Shown here: positions 18,908 through 28,739 of the stretch, in pieces
Layout: every line of letters begins with the position of its first letter
Numbering within the stretch: position 1 is the stretch's first letter
From: Prorocentrum cordatum
Taxonomy: Eukaryota > Sar > Dinophyceae > Prorocentrales > Prorocentraceae
Length of the DNA: 64,000 nt
Direction: 5' to 3'
NCBI GenBank assembly: GCA_963575745.1
Contig: CAUYUJ010000843.1
Coordinates: forward strand, 32,501-96,500
Notes under the pieces: model-generated
What the model was told of the DNA's origin: nothing
The model's input: the letters and a program-made list of their open reading frames with translations, nothing else
Databases searched by the model: none
Translations under genes and position numbers: made by a program

Positions 18908-19138
18908 TTACTGACAGGCATTCACCAAAAAAAGATCTCGAGCGTCAAACCAAGGGTTCCAAGAGGCATCGACCCACCACAGGGAACCCGCGCGCCGCGT
19001 CACGCATGTCCAATGCGCATCGTGGTGGTTCACCACGAGCCCGACGACGGCAGGCGAGCCGAGCAACGCCCCAACGGCATCTGGCGAGACGGGGGTCTCG
19101 ATCATCTGGAAAGCAAGAGGAGGGCGGCCCTCCGCCAT
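18908..19138 (-). CDS. Retroposed DinoSL-tagged ORF, papain-fold protease-like fragment
   Basis: A 76-residue frame whose ATG lies 57 bases after a spliced leader relict (19195-19216), in a CGCCATGGCGG context. NHHDAHWTCVTRR followed by SLWWVDASW gives a His-Trp then Trp-x-Asp pattern. That pattern is seen around the catalytic His and Asp/Asn of papain-fold deubiquitinases and SUMO proteases (Josephin or Ulp-like). The nucleophilic Cys region is absent. It is most likely a partial or recombined retrocopy. The family assignment is tentative. Confidence 0.45.
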   Translation of the reverse strand: MAEGRPPLAFQMIETPVSPDAVGALLGSPAVVGLVVNHHDAHWTCVTRRAGSLWWVDASWNPWFDARDLFLVNACQ

Positions 19139-19194
19139 GGCGGGCGGCTTCCGCCCTGGCCCCCGCCCGCGCGCTCAGCGTGCGCGCGGCCCGC

Positions 19195-19216
19195 CTTGAG
19201 CCAAAATGGTTACGGT
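19195..19216 (-). other. DinoSL spliced-leader relict
   Basis: The minus strand reads the spliced leader with one mismatch (GTAACC in place of GTAGCC). Unlike the other three relicts it is not next to (TCC)n. It sits directly upstream of a short leader and the 76-residue ORF. Confidence 0.85.
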
Positions 19217-19436
19217 TTTCGGTTTGTTGGTCGCACGCCCCGTGTGCCGACGCCCGTCCCGGCCCCGGTGGCCTGGTCGGGGGCCACGACCCAGTGAAGG
19301 CGCCCGTCCCGGCCCCGGGGGGGGGGCTAAGCTCCGCCAACTCCAAGTTTTCAATTTACCAAGAATGATAAAATATCATTTTCCAAGAAGAACAAGATAT
19401 CAACAACAAGCTGGGGCCGGGACGGTGGTCGCAACG

Positions 19437-19505
19437 AACAACAACAACAACAACGACGACGACGACGACGACGACAACAACAACCACACAACAACAACAA
19501 CAACA
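19437..19505. repeat. (AAC/GAC)n microsatellite
   Basis: AAC and GAC triplets directly before the third copy of the 778-bp repeat, as at the other copies. Confidence 0.9.
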
Positions 19506-20545
19506 ATCACTTTACCCGAACGCTCAGTGTTCTCACCAGTGCCAGGGTTTTCATGCGACGCCAGCCAATACCCCCACTTTGTGGGGGGGCAGTGCAAGCT
19601 CTACCAAATATCCACACGACTCTTCGCCACCACCCACACCCAGCTTCCCGCCCTATGACGTTCGGACACTTCACTTCGTGGCCTGCGGACGACCGTGGCT
19701 ACTACACTGGCGTGGAGTACACACCCACAGAAGTTGTTAAGCCTACGTTCGTACACCCACAGAAGTTGTTAAGCCTTGTTAACCCACAGAAGTTGTTAAG
19801 CCTTCCACAGAACATCTGTTGCATATGATGCATATGGTACATGATACACATGATACACATGATACGTACTCACAAGATAGTTGATCACATCTTTAGGGCA
19901 AATTCGTGCAGGTGTTTTTCGAGGACCTACGGCGCGATTCGTGTGATTTTATGATGCGCGGTGCTAGAATTCTTAAGAAGCCCAATGGTTTTTGGAGATT
20001 TCGGCGTGCGCGCGCGAAGAAAAAACGAATGTGTCCCGCATGGTATTATTTGACAGGGATGATGGCCCTGGCAGGTGCGCAACCGTTGTCGCAGAAGTTC
20101 GAAAAAGTTGCTCGCAAAAGCCCGTTTGACAGAAATGTTTAAAAAGTGTTGGGTTTCCTACGAATCCGCAAGAGCGCGCGGGATGAGATTTTGACAATTT
20201 TTTGTTGAAAAACCATTGGTTTTTTGATGTTTTTATGTTAAAATCGCTGCGAACACTAAGGTTTTGGAAGGATTTCGTCTTGCGCGCGCGAATGTCCACT
20301 TTACCTTATTTTTTGCAAGGGATTCTTGAAATTTGATTATATTAGAACAAGAAATGTCATTTTCTATTGTTTTTTGCAAGGGAAAGCGGATTACAACAAA
20401 ACAACCGGATCCTGTACACACCCTCTTTTCTGAGGCTTCCTCACGAAAATGATGAAAATGTAGCTGCGGCCTAGGCGGCGCAGGGGGGGCGCGCACCAGG
20501 GGGCCCAACAATAATTATTCTTTAGAATAAATAATGTTCAACAAC
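19506..20545 (+). repeat. 778-bp repeat family, copy 3, interrupted
   Basis: 19520-19705 matches the start of the family and 20005-20545 the rest. The intervening about 300 bases replace a short GC-rich piece. The replacement carries three copies of CCCACAGAAGTTGTTAAGCC (19732-19805) and a TACACATGA-type repeat. This copy is more diverged than the tandem pair. Confidence 0.85.
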
Positions 20546-20967
20546 AACAACAAAACATGTGGAGGAGGACAAGGAGGGGGAGGACCCGCGCTGCGGGGCG
20601 GAACCCGCAGGGGTGGCAGAACTTCGGGCGCACCCTGCGGACCCCGACGCGACAGCAGCGACCGCGCGACAACCGCGGGACAGCCGAGCACGACAGTGGC
20701 GACAGACCAGCCGCGCTGGACAAGCGCATCCTGGCACGGCCGCGCAGAACAGCCACGAGACCAGCATTGGAACAGCCACCGGGGACAGCCCCGGGGCGAC
20801 CGCACGAGCCCGGCGCTGGGCACGCGGGCCACAGCAAGCATGCCGACCGACCTGGCCCTGGCCAGAAGGCCTCGCGCAGCTTCGCCTCTCCAACACGCGC
20901 GGCACGAGCCGATACCAAGGTGCAATGTCTGGTGGTAGAGGAGACTCCCGTTACACTTCGATGCGCG

Positions 20968-21001
<34 letters not shown>

Positions 21002-21880
21002 GCTATCGCATTCTCTCTCTCTCTATCTCTCTCTCTCTCTCTGCCAGTGGTTGGCCCCTAATTGAAAGGTCCTTGAATCGGGCCTAGCGCCTAGCCCAGA
21101 GCCGTGTCTACCCGAGGCAAACCCTTCGGGATCAAGCAGTGACTTTAATTCCCCGGATCGCATTTAGCTGTTGCCAGAGTTGTTGCTACACAGAGTTCGG
21201 CAACGCACAGACCTGGCGTCATGTGAGGCAAATAATAGAGCGGTCACAAGAAAGAGTATGCACGCCATTCATCAGTCTTGCATTGCGTTTACGCTATATC
21301 TCTCTCTTGGCCGAAATGCGCCTCCCGATGCCACTTCGTGTGTGGGGGAGCGAGCACGAGAACAGGTCGCAGGACTCACGTCATCTGAACCAGCGCGTCG
21401 CTCGGGATCTCAGCGGAGAGGCATCGGATGCTCGCACTCGAGGGCGGATGAACTGCGCACCCCTTGATGGTATTGACGGAGTGGGATGTATCTTCATCCC
21501 TCCGATGCCACAGGTGGAGATGTGGAGATGAATGGTTTCTGGCTTCCCCAACTCAGCGGGCCGCAAGCTCCATCGATAGGGGAACGAACAATGACATAAA
21601 CATACAAACTCGGAGGTCCGCGCGGATTTCTCGGATCCGCGCTGGACCCCCCGACAGCGACGGATCCCCGCGGCGAGCAGGAGCGCACCCTCCCTCCACG
21701 CTGGCGTCGCCACGCCATGCCATGTCAGGCTACGCGTCCTCCGAATCATGCTCCCGCTGCAGCGCTCGCCTCATTTCCGCGTTTTCGTTCGTTCCAAATC
21801 GTACTCCCGCTGGAGCGCTGGCGTCGTTATTTCCAGCGCCATGCCACGGCATGGTTTTCGGTCCTTCCAGATAGGCCCAA
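20546..21880. other. No gene recognised
   Basis: 20560-20940 is GC-rich and open in several frames on both strands without recognisable domains. A (TA)n run lies at 20969-20990 and a (CT)n run at 21011-21043. 21060-21880 has mixed composition with several short frames and no motif I could recognise. Confidence 0.5.
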
Positions 21881-21933
21881 ACATCACAACGACAACAAAC
21901 ACAACAACAGCAACAACAACAACAACAACGAAC

Positions 21934-21975
<42 letters not shown>

Positions 21976-22014
21976 GCAACAACAACAACAACAACAACAA
22001 CAACAACCACAACC

Positions 22015-22051
<37 letters not shown>

Positions 22052-22065
22052 CCACAACAACAACC

Positions 22066-22105
<40 letters not shown>

Positions 22106-22152
22106 CCACAACAACAACAACACCAACAACAACAACAACAACAACAACAGCC
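21881..22152. repeat. (CAA)n microsatellite flanked by a direct repeat
   Basis: About 260 bases of CAA/ACA with rare CCA and GCA. A segment with GCGTCGCCACGCCATGC and ATGTCAGGCTACGCG occurs on both sides (about 21704-21735 and 22227-22258). Confidence 0.9.
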
Positions 22153-22400
22153 ATCGGAAGTGATTACACATTCGGTGCCGATTCGTTCATTTGGGGGGCC
22201 GCAGAAGCTCCCCCCCCATTTTGAGGCGTCGCCACGCCATGCTATGTCAGGCTACGCGTTGGTCTTCAACACCATGCTATGCCATGTCATGCTATGCCCT
22301 GCTACGACATCCGACTGTGCGAATAAAGAGAGATCTACGCCACGGTAAGGGATGGGAGGGAGGGGTAAGACCTCAGATATGACGCGAGCGCACCTAGCTT

Positions 22401-22557
22401 GTCCTCCTCCTCCTCCTCCTCCTCCTCCTCCTCCTCCTCCTCCTCCTCCTCCTCCTCCTCCTCCCTCCCCCTCCTCCTCCCCTCCTCCTCCTCCTCCTCC
22501 TCCTCCTCCTCCTCCTCCTCCTCCTCCTCCCTCCTCCCCCTCCTCCCTCCAAGGAAG
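22401..22557. repeat. (TCC)n microsatellite
   Basis: About 50 CCT triplets with a few extra C residues. It is open as poly-Pro, poly-Ser, poly-Leu or, on the other strand, poly-Glu/Gly/Arg, all artefacts. Confidence 0.95.
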
Positions 22558-23694
22558 ACCTCCCGCGGCCGTGCGGGACGATCCGGACAACGCCGGGCAC
22601 GCTGCAGGCGAGGCGCAGCGGCTGGGGCGCATCCCGAGGCGAGGAGAGCTCCGGAAACCACTGGCCGCTCCGGCGAAGGGTCGGTCACAGCTGCTGGGAA
22701 GCTAGGGATCCACGTGCGAGCCCGACCCCTGCCCCAACGATTTCTGAGGGGGAGGGGGGGGGGACAGTCTCTTCGCTCGGGAGCTCCTGGCTTCGGTTCA
22801 CTTCAGCCTGGGAAACAGAAAGAAGGTCCAGAAAGCCACCCCCAGAATAAGCCCCCCGGCACGCGACGTCGATCAGTAAACGCCCCCAAAGAAGGAATCG
22901 AACAGGGCAAGACTGTTTAGTAAACGCCTAGGGCAGTCTAATCAACGCCATTTATCGGGTCTGGGTGTTTTGTCCTCCCTTGAAGAAAGATACCGATATC
23001 GCTGCTCCCCAGACCTCTCCCGGGGTGCGCCCTGACCAGGACATCGAAGCGGACATGGCCGTGGCGGCGAAACCCTCCCGGGAGGGCTGCGAAAAAAAGC
23101 GAAGGCGAGGCCAGGCATGGGCAGAGGTATCGGCACCCTCTCCTCTGGCACGGGTGCTCAGCAAATTCGTGTCGTGACGACCTCGGCGTTGGTTTCTGTG
23201 ACCGCGTGGCTCGTCCGACCTTGAACGATCGGCGGCTTCTCGATCGCCAGATCGTTCCATGTTGGCCGATTCTGGGCCGCCGCCAGCGTTTAACCTTGAA
23301 CGCCCACGGCGGGGTCACCGCCGCGTCGGCCCGACACGAACCTACCGTTCGAGTAAGGGATCGACTACATAATCGCTGTACCCCAGAAATTGACTTGTCC
23401 ATCCAATCCCCCGACCCTGTCGGCGTGTGTGAGGGGCTTGTCTCTCCGAGTCGTCGTCTCCATCAGTCGTCGTCTCCGTCGTCCCTTTTCCTGCACCCTC
23501 ATGTCAGGAAGAGAAGAATCTAGCAATGTCGTAATCGAGTCGAAGAGGAGCCCCTTCCCTTCGATCCCTCCCCCGTCGGGAGGGGGCGGGGCCCGGTGGG
23601 GGGGTGTTCCGGTAGGGGCGGGGGGAGGTAGGGGGAGGGTCAGATACGCATCGCCCCCTGGGGGTCCTGGGGCTTCAGAAAGTATCAAGGCAGG
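22558..23694. other. No gene recognised
   Basis: GC-rich sequence with short open frames on both strands and no conserved motif. 23575-23640 is G-rich (GGGGCGGGGGGAGG). Confidence 0.5.
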
Positions 23695-24270
23695 CCAAGA
23701 GTGCCCCAACTGGCCCCCGAGACGGTCCAAGACGGCCCCGAATCGCCAAACTATCAGTCCAAAACGCCTTCACGCCCTCCAGACTGCCCACGAGGCCTCA
23801 GACGCCCCAAGAACCCAAGAAGCCTCCAAGAGAACTCCCGAGACGGGCCCCGCGAAGGAAAACTCGTTGATTTCCATTTGGGTCTTTCAAGAATCTTAAT
23901 GCTCTCGCCTTTCCGCTCCCCGCCGCTCCAACAGGCCCCCAAGATTGCCCCAAGACTGCCCAAGAGGCCTCCAAGACGGCCCAAAACATCGAAAGAGGAC
24001 CCAAGACCTGTCACAACGCCTCCAAGACGGCCCAAGGGGCCCTCAAGACGGCTCCAAGAGCGTGCCCAAACGGGGGGCCGCAACGGACATTTCGAGCCCT
24101 CGGCCCCGAGAGGCTCCCAGGAGGCTCCAAGAGGCTCCCACGAGGCCCCAAGAGGCCCACAAGAGGTCCCCAGGAAGCCCGAAGAGGCCCCCAAGAGGCT
24201 CCCAAGAGGCTCCAGAATTCCTCCCCAGAGGCCCCCGAGGGCCTTCCGAAGAGACCCCCAGAAGCATCCC
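23695..24270. repeat. CCAAGANGGCC-type degenerate repeat block
   Basis: Short units around CCAAGAGGCCCCC, CCAAGACGGCC and CCAAGAGGCTCC repeated at roughly 12-base multiples. The opposite strand is open as Leu/Gly/Trp-rich frames with a four-residue rhythm, as expected of a 12-base period. Homologous blocks lie at 15655, 33670, 34240, 34720, 35250, 35790, 38890 and 61700 (plus sense) and at 58375 and 59650 (inverted). Confidence 0.8.
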
Positions 24271-24692
24271 TGAGGACTCTGCCCCACGTCAGCGTCGTCG
24301 TCGCCGCCGCCGCCGCTGTCATCGTCCCCCTTCAGGGTCGGCGGCACCGGCCTTAAGGCCTTCGCAATTTACGAAAAATGCGTAGAATGCTCCGTAAATC
24401 TACGGAACATCCTGCGCGCATCCGTAGCATCGACGATCAGCAACACAATTCTAGGGTAACTCAACTCTCCAGTCGTCGGGGCCTTGCAAGATCCCACAAG
24501 ATCCTGCAGGCTCCTGCACCGAAGCCCAGGTCGATGCAGCCCGGGCTCTGCAGGATCCTGCAAGGTCTGGCTCCCTTGAGCCCCAAAGCCGACCCCCTAC
24601 CCAAGCGGCAAGGGGGGCAAGGCTTCTTGGAAGAGCCCTGCTTCTCAGAAGGCGCCGGGCCTCACACCTATGGATGAGGCTCGCGCCTTCTA
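24271..24692. other. No gene; short palindromes and CAGGATCCTGC motif
   Basis: 24380-24425 holds CCGTAAATCTACGG. 24505-24565 holds GATCCTGCAGG and CAGGATCCTGC motifs, which recur at 41500-41530. No gene recognised. Confidence 0.5.
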
Positions 24693-24958
24693 AGAGGAAG
24701 GAGGAGGAGGAGGAAAAGGAGGAGGAGGAGGAGGAGAAGGGGGAGGAGGAGGAGGAGGAGGAGGAGGCGGAGGAGGAGGAGGAGGAGGAGGAGGAGGAGG
24801 AGGAGGAGGAGGAGGAGGAGGAGGAGGAGGAGGAGGAGGAGGAGGAGGAGGAGGAGGAGGAGGAGGAGGAGGAGGAGGAGGAGGAGGAGGAGGAGGAGGA
24901 GGACGAGGAGGAGGAGGAGGAGGAGGAGGAGGAGGAGGAGGAGGAGGAGGGAGGAGGA
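24693..24958. repeat. (AGG)n purine tract
   Basis: About 260 bases of almost pure AGG. It is open as poly-Glu on the plus strand and poly-Leu/poly-Pro on the minus strand, both artefacts. Confidence 0.95.
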
Positions 24959-25117
24959 GCCCCCCTCTGCGCGTGGCCGACCGTGGCGGCATGCGGGGCC
25001 CCGTGCCGCCTTCGGCTCCACCCGCACGGTGTAGCTGGGCCCCATCGCCGGGCACGCGGGCACGCGCTCGGCGAGAGCGGGGGCGGGCGGGGAGCCCCGA
25101 AGGCACCGATGCTGCCA

Positions 25118-25262
25118 CCCTAAGCTCAAGGGGCCCTGGGACACACAAATAAGTACACACAAATGACAGGATTGCCCATATTTTCCCATATGTTCTAAGA
25201 TTTTGTCTCCCCACCACACACACACTTCCCATATGTTCCGATATGTTCTGGGGGATCGACGA
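25118..25262 (+). repeat. Dispersed repeat Q, copy 1
   Basis: Shares GGGGCCCTGGGAC, CCCATATTTTCCC, ATATGTTCTGGGG and ATCGACG with 33255-33412 in the same order. A reduced relative is inside the inverted-repeat element at 44525-44657. Confidence 0.75.
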
Positions 25263-25269
25263 TGAATTG

Positions 25270-25680
25270 TGGCTGTGTGATTTGTTCCCTCCTGATAAGA
25301 TCCTGGCGTTGCGACTGTTTCACACCAAGCGTTTTTGCTCGATCTCGGGCCCCAGGACCCTCACAGGTCGATGTGGCTCGAACAATAACGCAGAAGGATG
25401 GGCTCCGGGGCTCCGGGCGTGAGTTGTTGCGATGTCGCATTTTTGTTGCGGCGTCGGGCCTACGCCTCGAGGCACGTCCAGCGGCGGCGACGAGGGCCTC
25501 CCAGGAGGCCCCTAAAAATGGGACAACGGGAAGAGCCCAGACTCCCGGCCTCTCCAATTTTGTTCGTTCGATGCGTGGGCCCAAGGTCCGGAACACTTCC
25601 CCAGGACCGGTTTCTCGTCCCGAATCGATGTTCGACGGTCCCGAGACCCCGCGAGGGCCCTGTGGAGGCCGAGTGTGGCC
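25270..25680 (+). repeat. Dispersed repeats S and T, first copies
   Basis: S (25290-25470): TCCTGGCGTTGC, TTTCACACC, CTCGGGCCCCAGG and CTCACAGGTCGAT recur at 36660-36830. T (25540-25680): CACTTCCCCAGG, GGTTTCTCGTCC, GAATCGATGTT and GACGG-CCC recur at 32580-32700 and 39945-40075. Q, S and T are contiguous here but separate elsewhere, so this may be the fullest copy of one longer element. Confidence 0.65.
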
Positions 25681-25908
25681 AAAAGCCCGCCGCTCCGACT
25701 TTCGTGGGAGCGTCGGGTGCCTGGGAGGGTTGCGGCATGGGCACCTCTCTCTCCCCCTGGCTCTCGGCGAGAGCCTGGGGGGGCGGGCCCCCTCCTCCAG
25801 AGGGGCGCACGCGCCCGGGCGCGCCTCTCGAAGACTGGGCGATCCCTCGCCGGCCACGGGGCAGCGCGGGATTGTGCTGGGGTGCAGTCGAGGCGCGGAC
25901 GCGGGACG

Positions 25909-26545
25909 TGGAGGAGGAGGAGGGGAAGGAGGAGGAGGAGGAGGAGGAGGAGGAGGAGCAAGAGCAGGAGCAGGAGCAGGAGGAGGAGAAGAAGCAGGAG
26001 AAGGAGGAGAAGGGGAAGGAAGAGGAGTGAGGAGAACGAAGAAAAAGAGGAGGAGGAGGAGGGGGAGGACGAGGAGATGGAAAAGGAGGAGGAGGAGGAG
26101 GAGGAGGAGCACGAGGAGGAGCACGAGGACGAGAACGAGGGTGAGGAGCAGGAGAAGGAGGAGAAGGAAGAGGAGGACGAGAAGGAGGAGGCGCAGGAGG
26201 AGGAAGAGGAGGAGAAGGAACAGGAGGAGGAGGAGGAGGCAGGAGGAGGAGGAGGAGCAGGAGGAGGAGGAGTGAGGAGGACGACAAGCAGGAGGAGGAG
26301 GAGGAGGAGGAGGAAGAGCACACTCTTCCATGAGATCCTGGCGCCTCGATCTGGCGGCGCGCCCGAGGGAAAGCGAGACCCTCCTCCCTCCTCCTCTCAT
26401 CCTCTCTCCTCCTCCTCTTCATCCTCTCCTCCTCCTTCTCTCGTCCTCGTCCTCCTCTCTCCTCCTCGTCCCCCTCCTCCTCGTCCTCCCGTCCTCCTCC
26501 TCGACCTCCTCCTCCTCCTCCTCCTCCTCCACCTCCCCCTCCCCC
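25909..26545. repeat. Paired (AGG)n and (TCC)n tracts
   Basis: A purine tract of about 410 bases (25909-26320), 60 unique bases, then a pyrimidine tract (26380-26545). The two are complementary in type and could form a large imperfect hairpin. All long frames through them are low complexity. Confidence 0.9.
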
Positions 26546-26923
26546 TCCGCGCTGTCTTTGGAGAGGGAGCGCACTCGCAGCACGGCCACGAGGGCGTGGG
26601 TCAAGAACGCGGGCCCTCTCGGGCCCCCTGGGGACACACCCCTAGCGAGCGACATTCCGATGTGGAGAGCCCACGCACCAAGGTGCCCCTCCAATGAGAC
26701 GCACAAAGGCATATCAATACTAGATGTCCTCCTTGGAGGCGCGCGTCCGACACGAACCTATAACATACCCGTATTGTAGCAGATCGTTTCCCGAGCGGTG
26801 TGGCCAGAAAGCGCCGGCCAAGACGCATTTACTGTAAGATTTGTCGGAACGCGCCTCGCCCCTGGGGGAGCGACGCACATATAATATTAGTGTGTTAGGG
26901 GTGACGCCGATCCAAAGCTAGGG
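26546..26923. other. No gene recognised
   Basis: Mixed-composition spacer between the pyrimidine tract and the broken coding block on the minus strand. Confidence 0.5.
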
Positions 26924-27511
26924 TTATGAACCCTCGTGCCAGCGACGGACGAGAAAGAAACGCGGGACGGGAAAGAGACGGAACGGAATGAGGAAGGGTA
27001 GGAAAAGAGCGGCGCGCAGGGACAGGACCAGAAGTGAGACACTGGGAATGGCATCGAAGATAATACCGTCAAACCAAACAAATACAACAGAAGCTGGAAA
27101 GCAACACCGTCGGTTGAGACCTCCACAACAAATCGGCTCGAGCTGATCGCGACCGTTGAACTTGTTCTCGAACGGCTGGAACGACTCACGGCGCAAGATG
27201 TTCCTGCCTGCCATCATCGTCGCAGCCTCGCCTCTTGCCCAGTGGAGTTCCTCGTGGGCGCGGCGCCTCTGCCCTGGCGCTCCGAAGTGCCAAAAAGAGC
27301 TGCACGCTCCTCCGCTCTGTCGCTGATGCCTTTGACTTTGCCCGTTCGCACCACCATGTGCTGCAGCACCTCGCTGTGACGCTTGGCCGATCTTCGTTTT
27401 TCGTAGGTCGGGTTGATGGTCTGATGCTCGCTGCAGCTGTGTGTAGAGGCGCTGGTGTAGCGGTCGGCGCTTGGCCTGGGCCCGTTCCGCAGCGTCCTTC
27501 TCGGCATCCAA
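26924..27511 (-). CDS. Ala/Gln-rich fragment of broken block
   Basis: A 195-residue frame. The first half (MDAEKDAAERAQAKRRPLHQ) continues the helical composition of the upstream frame; the second half becomes hydrophobic and may be read-through. Not recognised. Confidence 0.3.
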   Translation of the reverse strand: MDAEKDAAERAQAKRRPLHQRLYTQLQRASDHQPDLRKTKIGQASQRGAAAHGGANGQSQRHQRQSGGACSSFWHFGAPGQRRRAHEELHWARGEAATMMAGRNILRRESFQPFENKFNGRDQLEPICCGGLNRRCCFPASVVFVWFDGIIFDAIPSVSLLVLSLRAALFLPFLIPFRLFPVPRFFLVRRWHEGS

Positions 27512-27550
27512 CTGCTTCTACTTGTACTGTTGGAGCTGCTGGTCTTTGCG

Positions 27551-27775
27551 CTATAACTGCCGATGAGTTTCCGCCGCTTGCTCCTCGTGCTGATGCAGTT
27601 GCTGGTACGTCGCCTCGTTGACATGAGCTTTGCTTCCTTTCCAGACTTCTGCTTTGGACGCGAGTCTGATATTGAAAACGACCCATGTGTGTCCTTGAAG
27701 TTGCCGTTCGCAGTATTGTTCCAAGTGGTGCTGTTGCTTATCGACGTTGCGCTTCTGTTTCATCATTAGCTGCAT
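27551..27775 (-). CDS. Helical Gln/Lys-rich fragment
   Basis: A 74-residue frame (MQLMMKQKRNVDKQQHHLEQ, EATYQQLHQHEEQAAETHRQ) predicted by eye to be helical. It continues the broken block toward 26924-27511. No domain recognised. Confidence 0.35.
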   Translation of the reverse strand: MQLMMKQKRNVDKQQHHLEQYCERQLQGHTWVVFNIRLASKAEVWKGSKAHVNEATYQQLHQHEEQAAETHRQL

Positions 27776-28148
27776 CGCATCTTCTTTTGCAGCTTTAATC
27801 GTTCAAGACCCGTGCTCCCGCCGCGCATTCGCTTCCTTGCTGGACATGGCGTCGCGGCTCTCACACTGGAGAAGATCCACATTCAACAATTGCGCCCTGC
27901 GCTCCTCGGTTTTTCCACTGCATAGCATGATCCGTTCCCCTCCGTCGCCTTGTTGCTTGAGCGGTGCTCTTGTCGGCCGGCGTGAGTTTGACCTTGAGTG
28001 CCACTGGTGCTGCTCATCTGGATCAGATGCCTGGTCTTCCTACTCATTGTCGTCCTCCTGCTGCTTATGATTTTCAGCCATGTGTAAAAAGATCTGGTTC
28101 TCGGTCAACGTCAGTGTCCTCTTCTGCTCAGAACGGTCGTCCGCAGGG

Positions 28149-28340
28149 TCATAGTTGTTTGCCGTACGCTGCTCCATGTCCTCTCGTGCGACACCACGTT
28201 GCCAACTGCTCTTCCTTCTCAGGTGTCGTCAACGGCGCGTACTTGTCCGTGGCAACCGAGAATTCGATATTGCTCAGGTCGGACCCAGCTTCTTGCGCAG
28301 CTATGTAAAAGCGTGCCAGTATTCCAATGTAACTCTGCAC
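28149..28340 (-). CDS. Unknown protein fragment
   Basis: A 63-residue frame (GILARFYIAAQEAG, SNIEFSVATDKYAPL, TPEKEEQLATW) with ordinary globular composition, part of the broken block. Not recognised. Confidence 0.35.
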   Translation of the reverse strand: MQSYIGILARFYIAAQEAGSDLSNIEFSVATDKYAPLTTPEKEEQLATWCRTRGHGAAYGKQL

Positions 28341-28484
28341 TTGTCACGATACTTGTTCATGTTTGCGACAGTTCCTGACGTTGGGTTCCAATGAGTGTTC
28401 TGTACCGCCTCCTCATATGTTGCCATCATGATCTGGTCGATGATGGATCTGGCCTTCGCATGGTGGCAGGTCGTCTTGTCATTG

Positions 28485-28658
28485 TCAAATTTGCGCCATG
28501 GTGTCTTTCGCTCTTCGTTGTTGGCCGACGTGGGTTGGGTAGCCCACCATATCCTGTTCGGTGCGCTGGACGCTGGAGTCGCACCGCTTGCAGATCCAGC
28601 GGGTTTGGTTATTTGCCAAGTGGCGGTTCATCTCGGCGAAGACGCGAGAGGGCGGCAT
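28485..28658 (-). CDS. Short frame with CxxC motif
   Basis: A 57-residue frame starting MPPSRVFAEMNRHLANNQ with WICKRC. It ends at a TGA, and a plausible continuation (WRKFDNDKTTCHHAKARS) reads in another phase, so a small indel is likely near 28500. Function unknown. Confidence 0.35.
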   Translation of the reverse strand: MPPSRVFAEMNRHLANNQTRWICKRCDSSVQRTEQDMVGYPTHVGQQRRAKDTMAQI

Positions 28659-28739
28659 GTCCTGTTGTCGACTATGATACCCTTCGAGTAAAGCTTTATC
28701 ACTGGCAACCCTGAGCGAGGTGCGGGTTTGCGTTCTATG

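Larger units (their letters stand above)
26924..28658 (-). pseudogene. Broken coding block of unknown identity
   Basis: Four minus-strand frames follow one another with normal amino-acid composition and lower GC than the surroundings: 28485-28658, 28149-28340, 27551-27775 and 26924-27511. Stops or phase changes separate them. The first contains WICKRCDSSVQRTE, a CxxC metal-knuckle-like pair. The later ones are Gln/Lys/Glu/Ala-rich, probably helical or coiled coil. I do not recognise the family. A decayed retroelement protein or a retroposed gene would both fit. No spliced leader is visible upstream. Confidence 0.45.

Noticed and set aside
24668-25232. Poly-Leu and poly-Pro frames that look like membrane or Pro-rich proteins
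   Set aside because: Pure translation of (TCC)n on the minus strand; no non-repetitive domain is attached.
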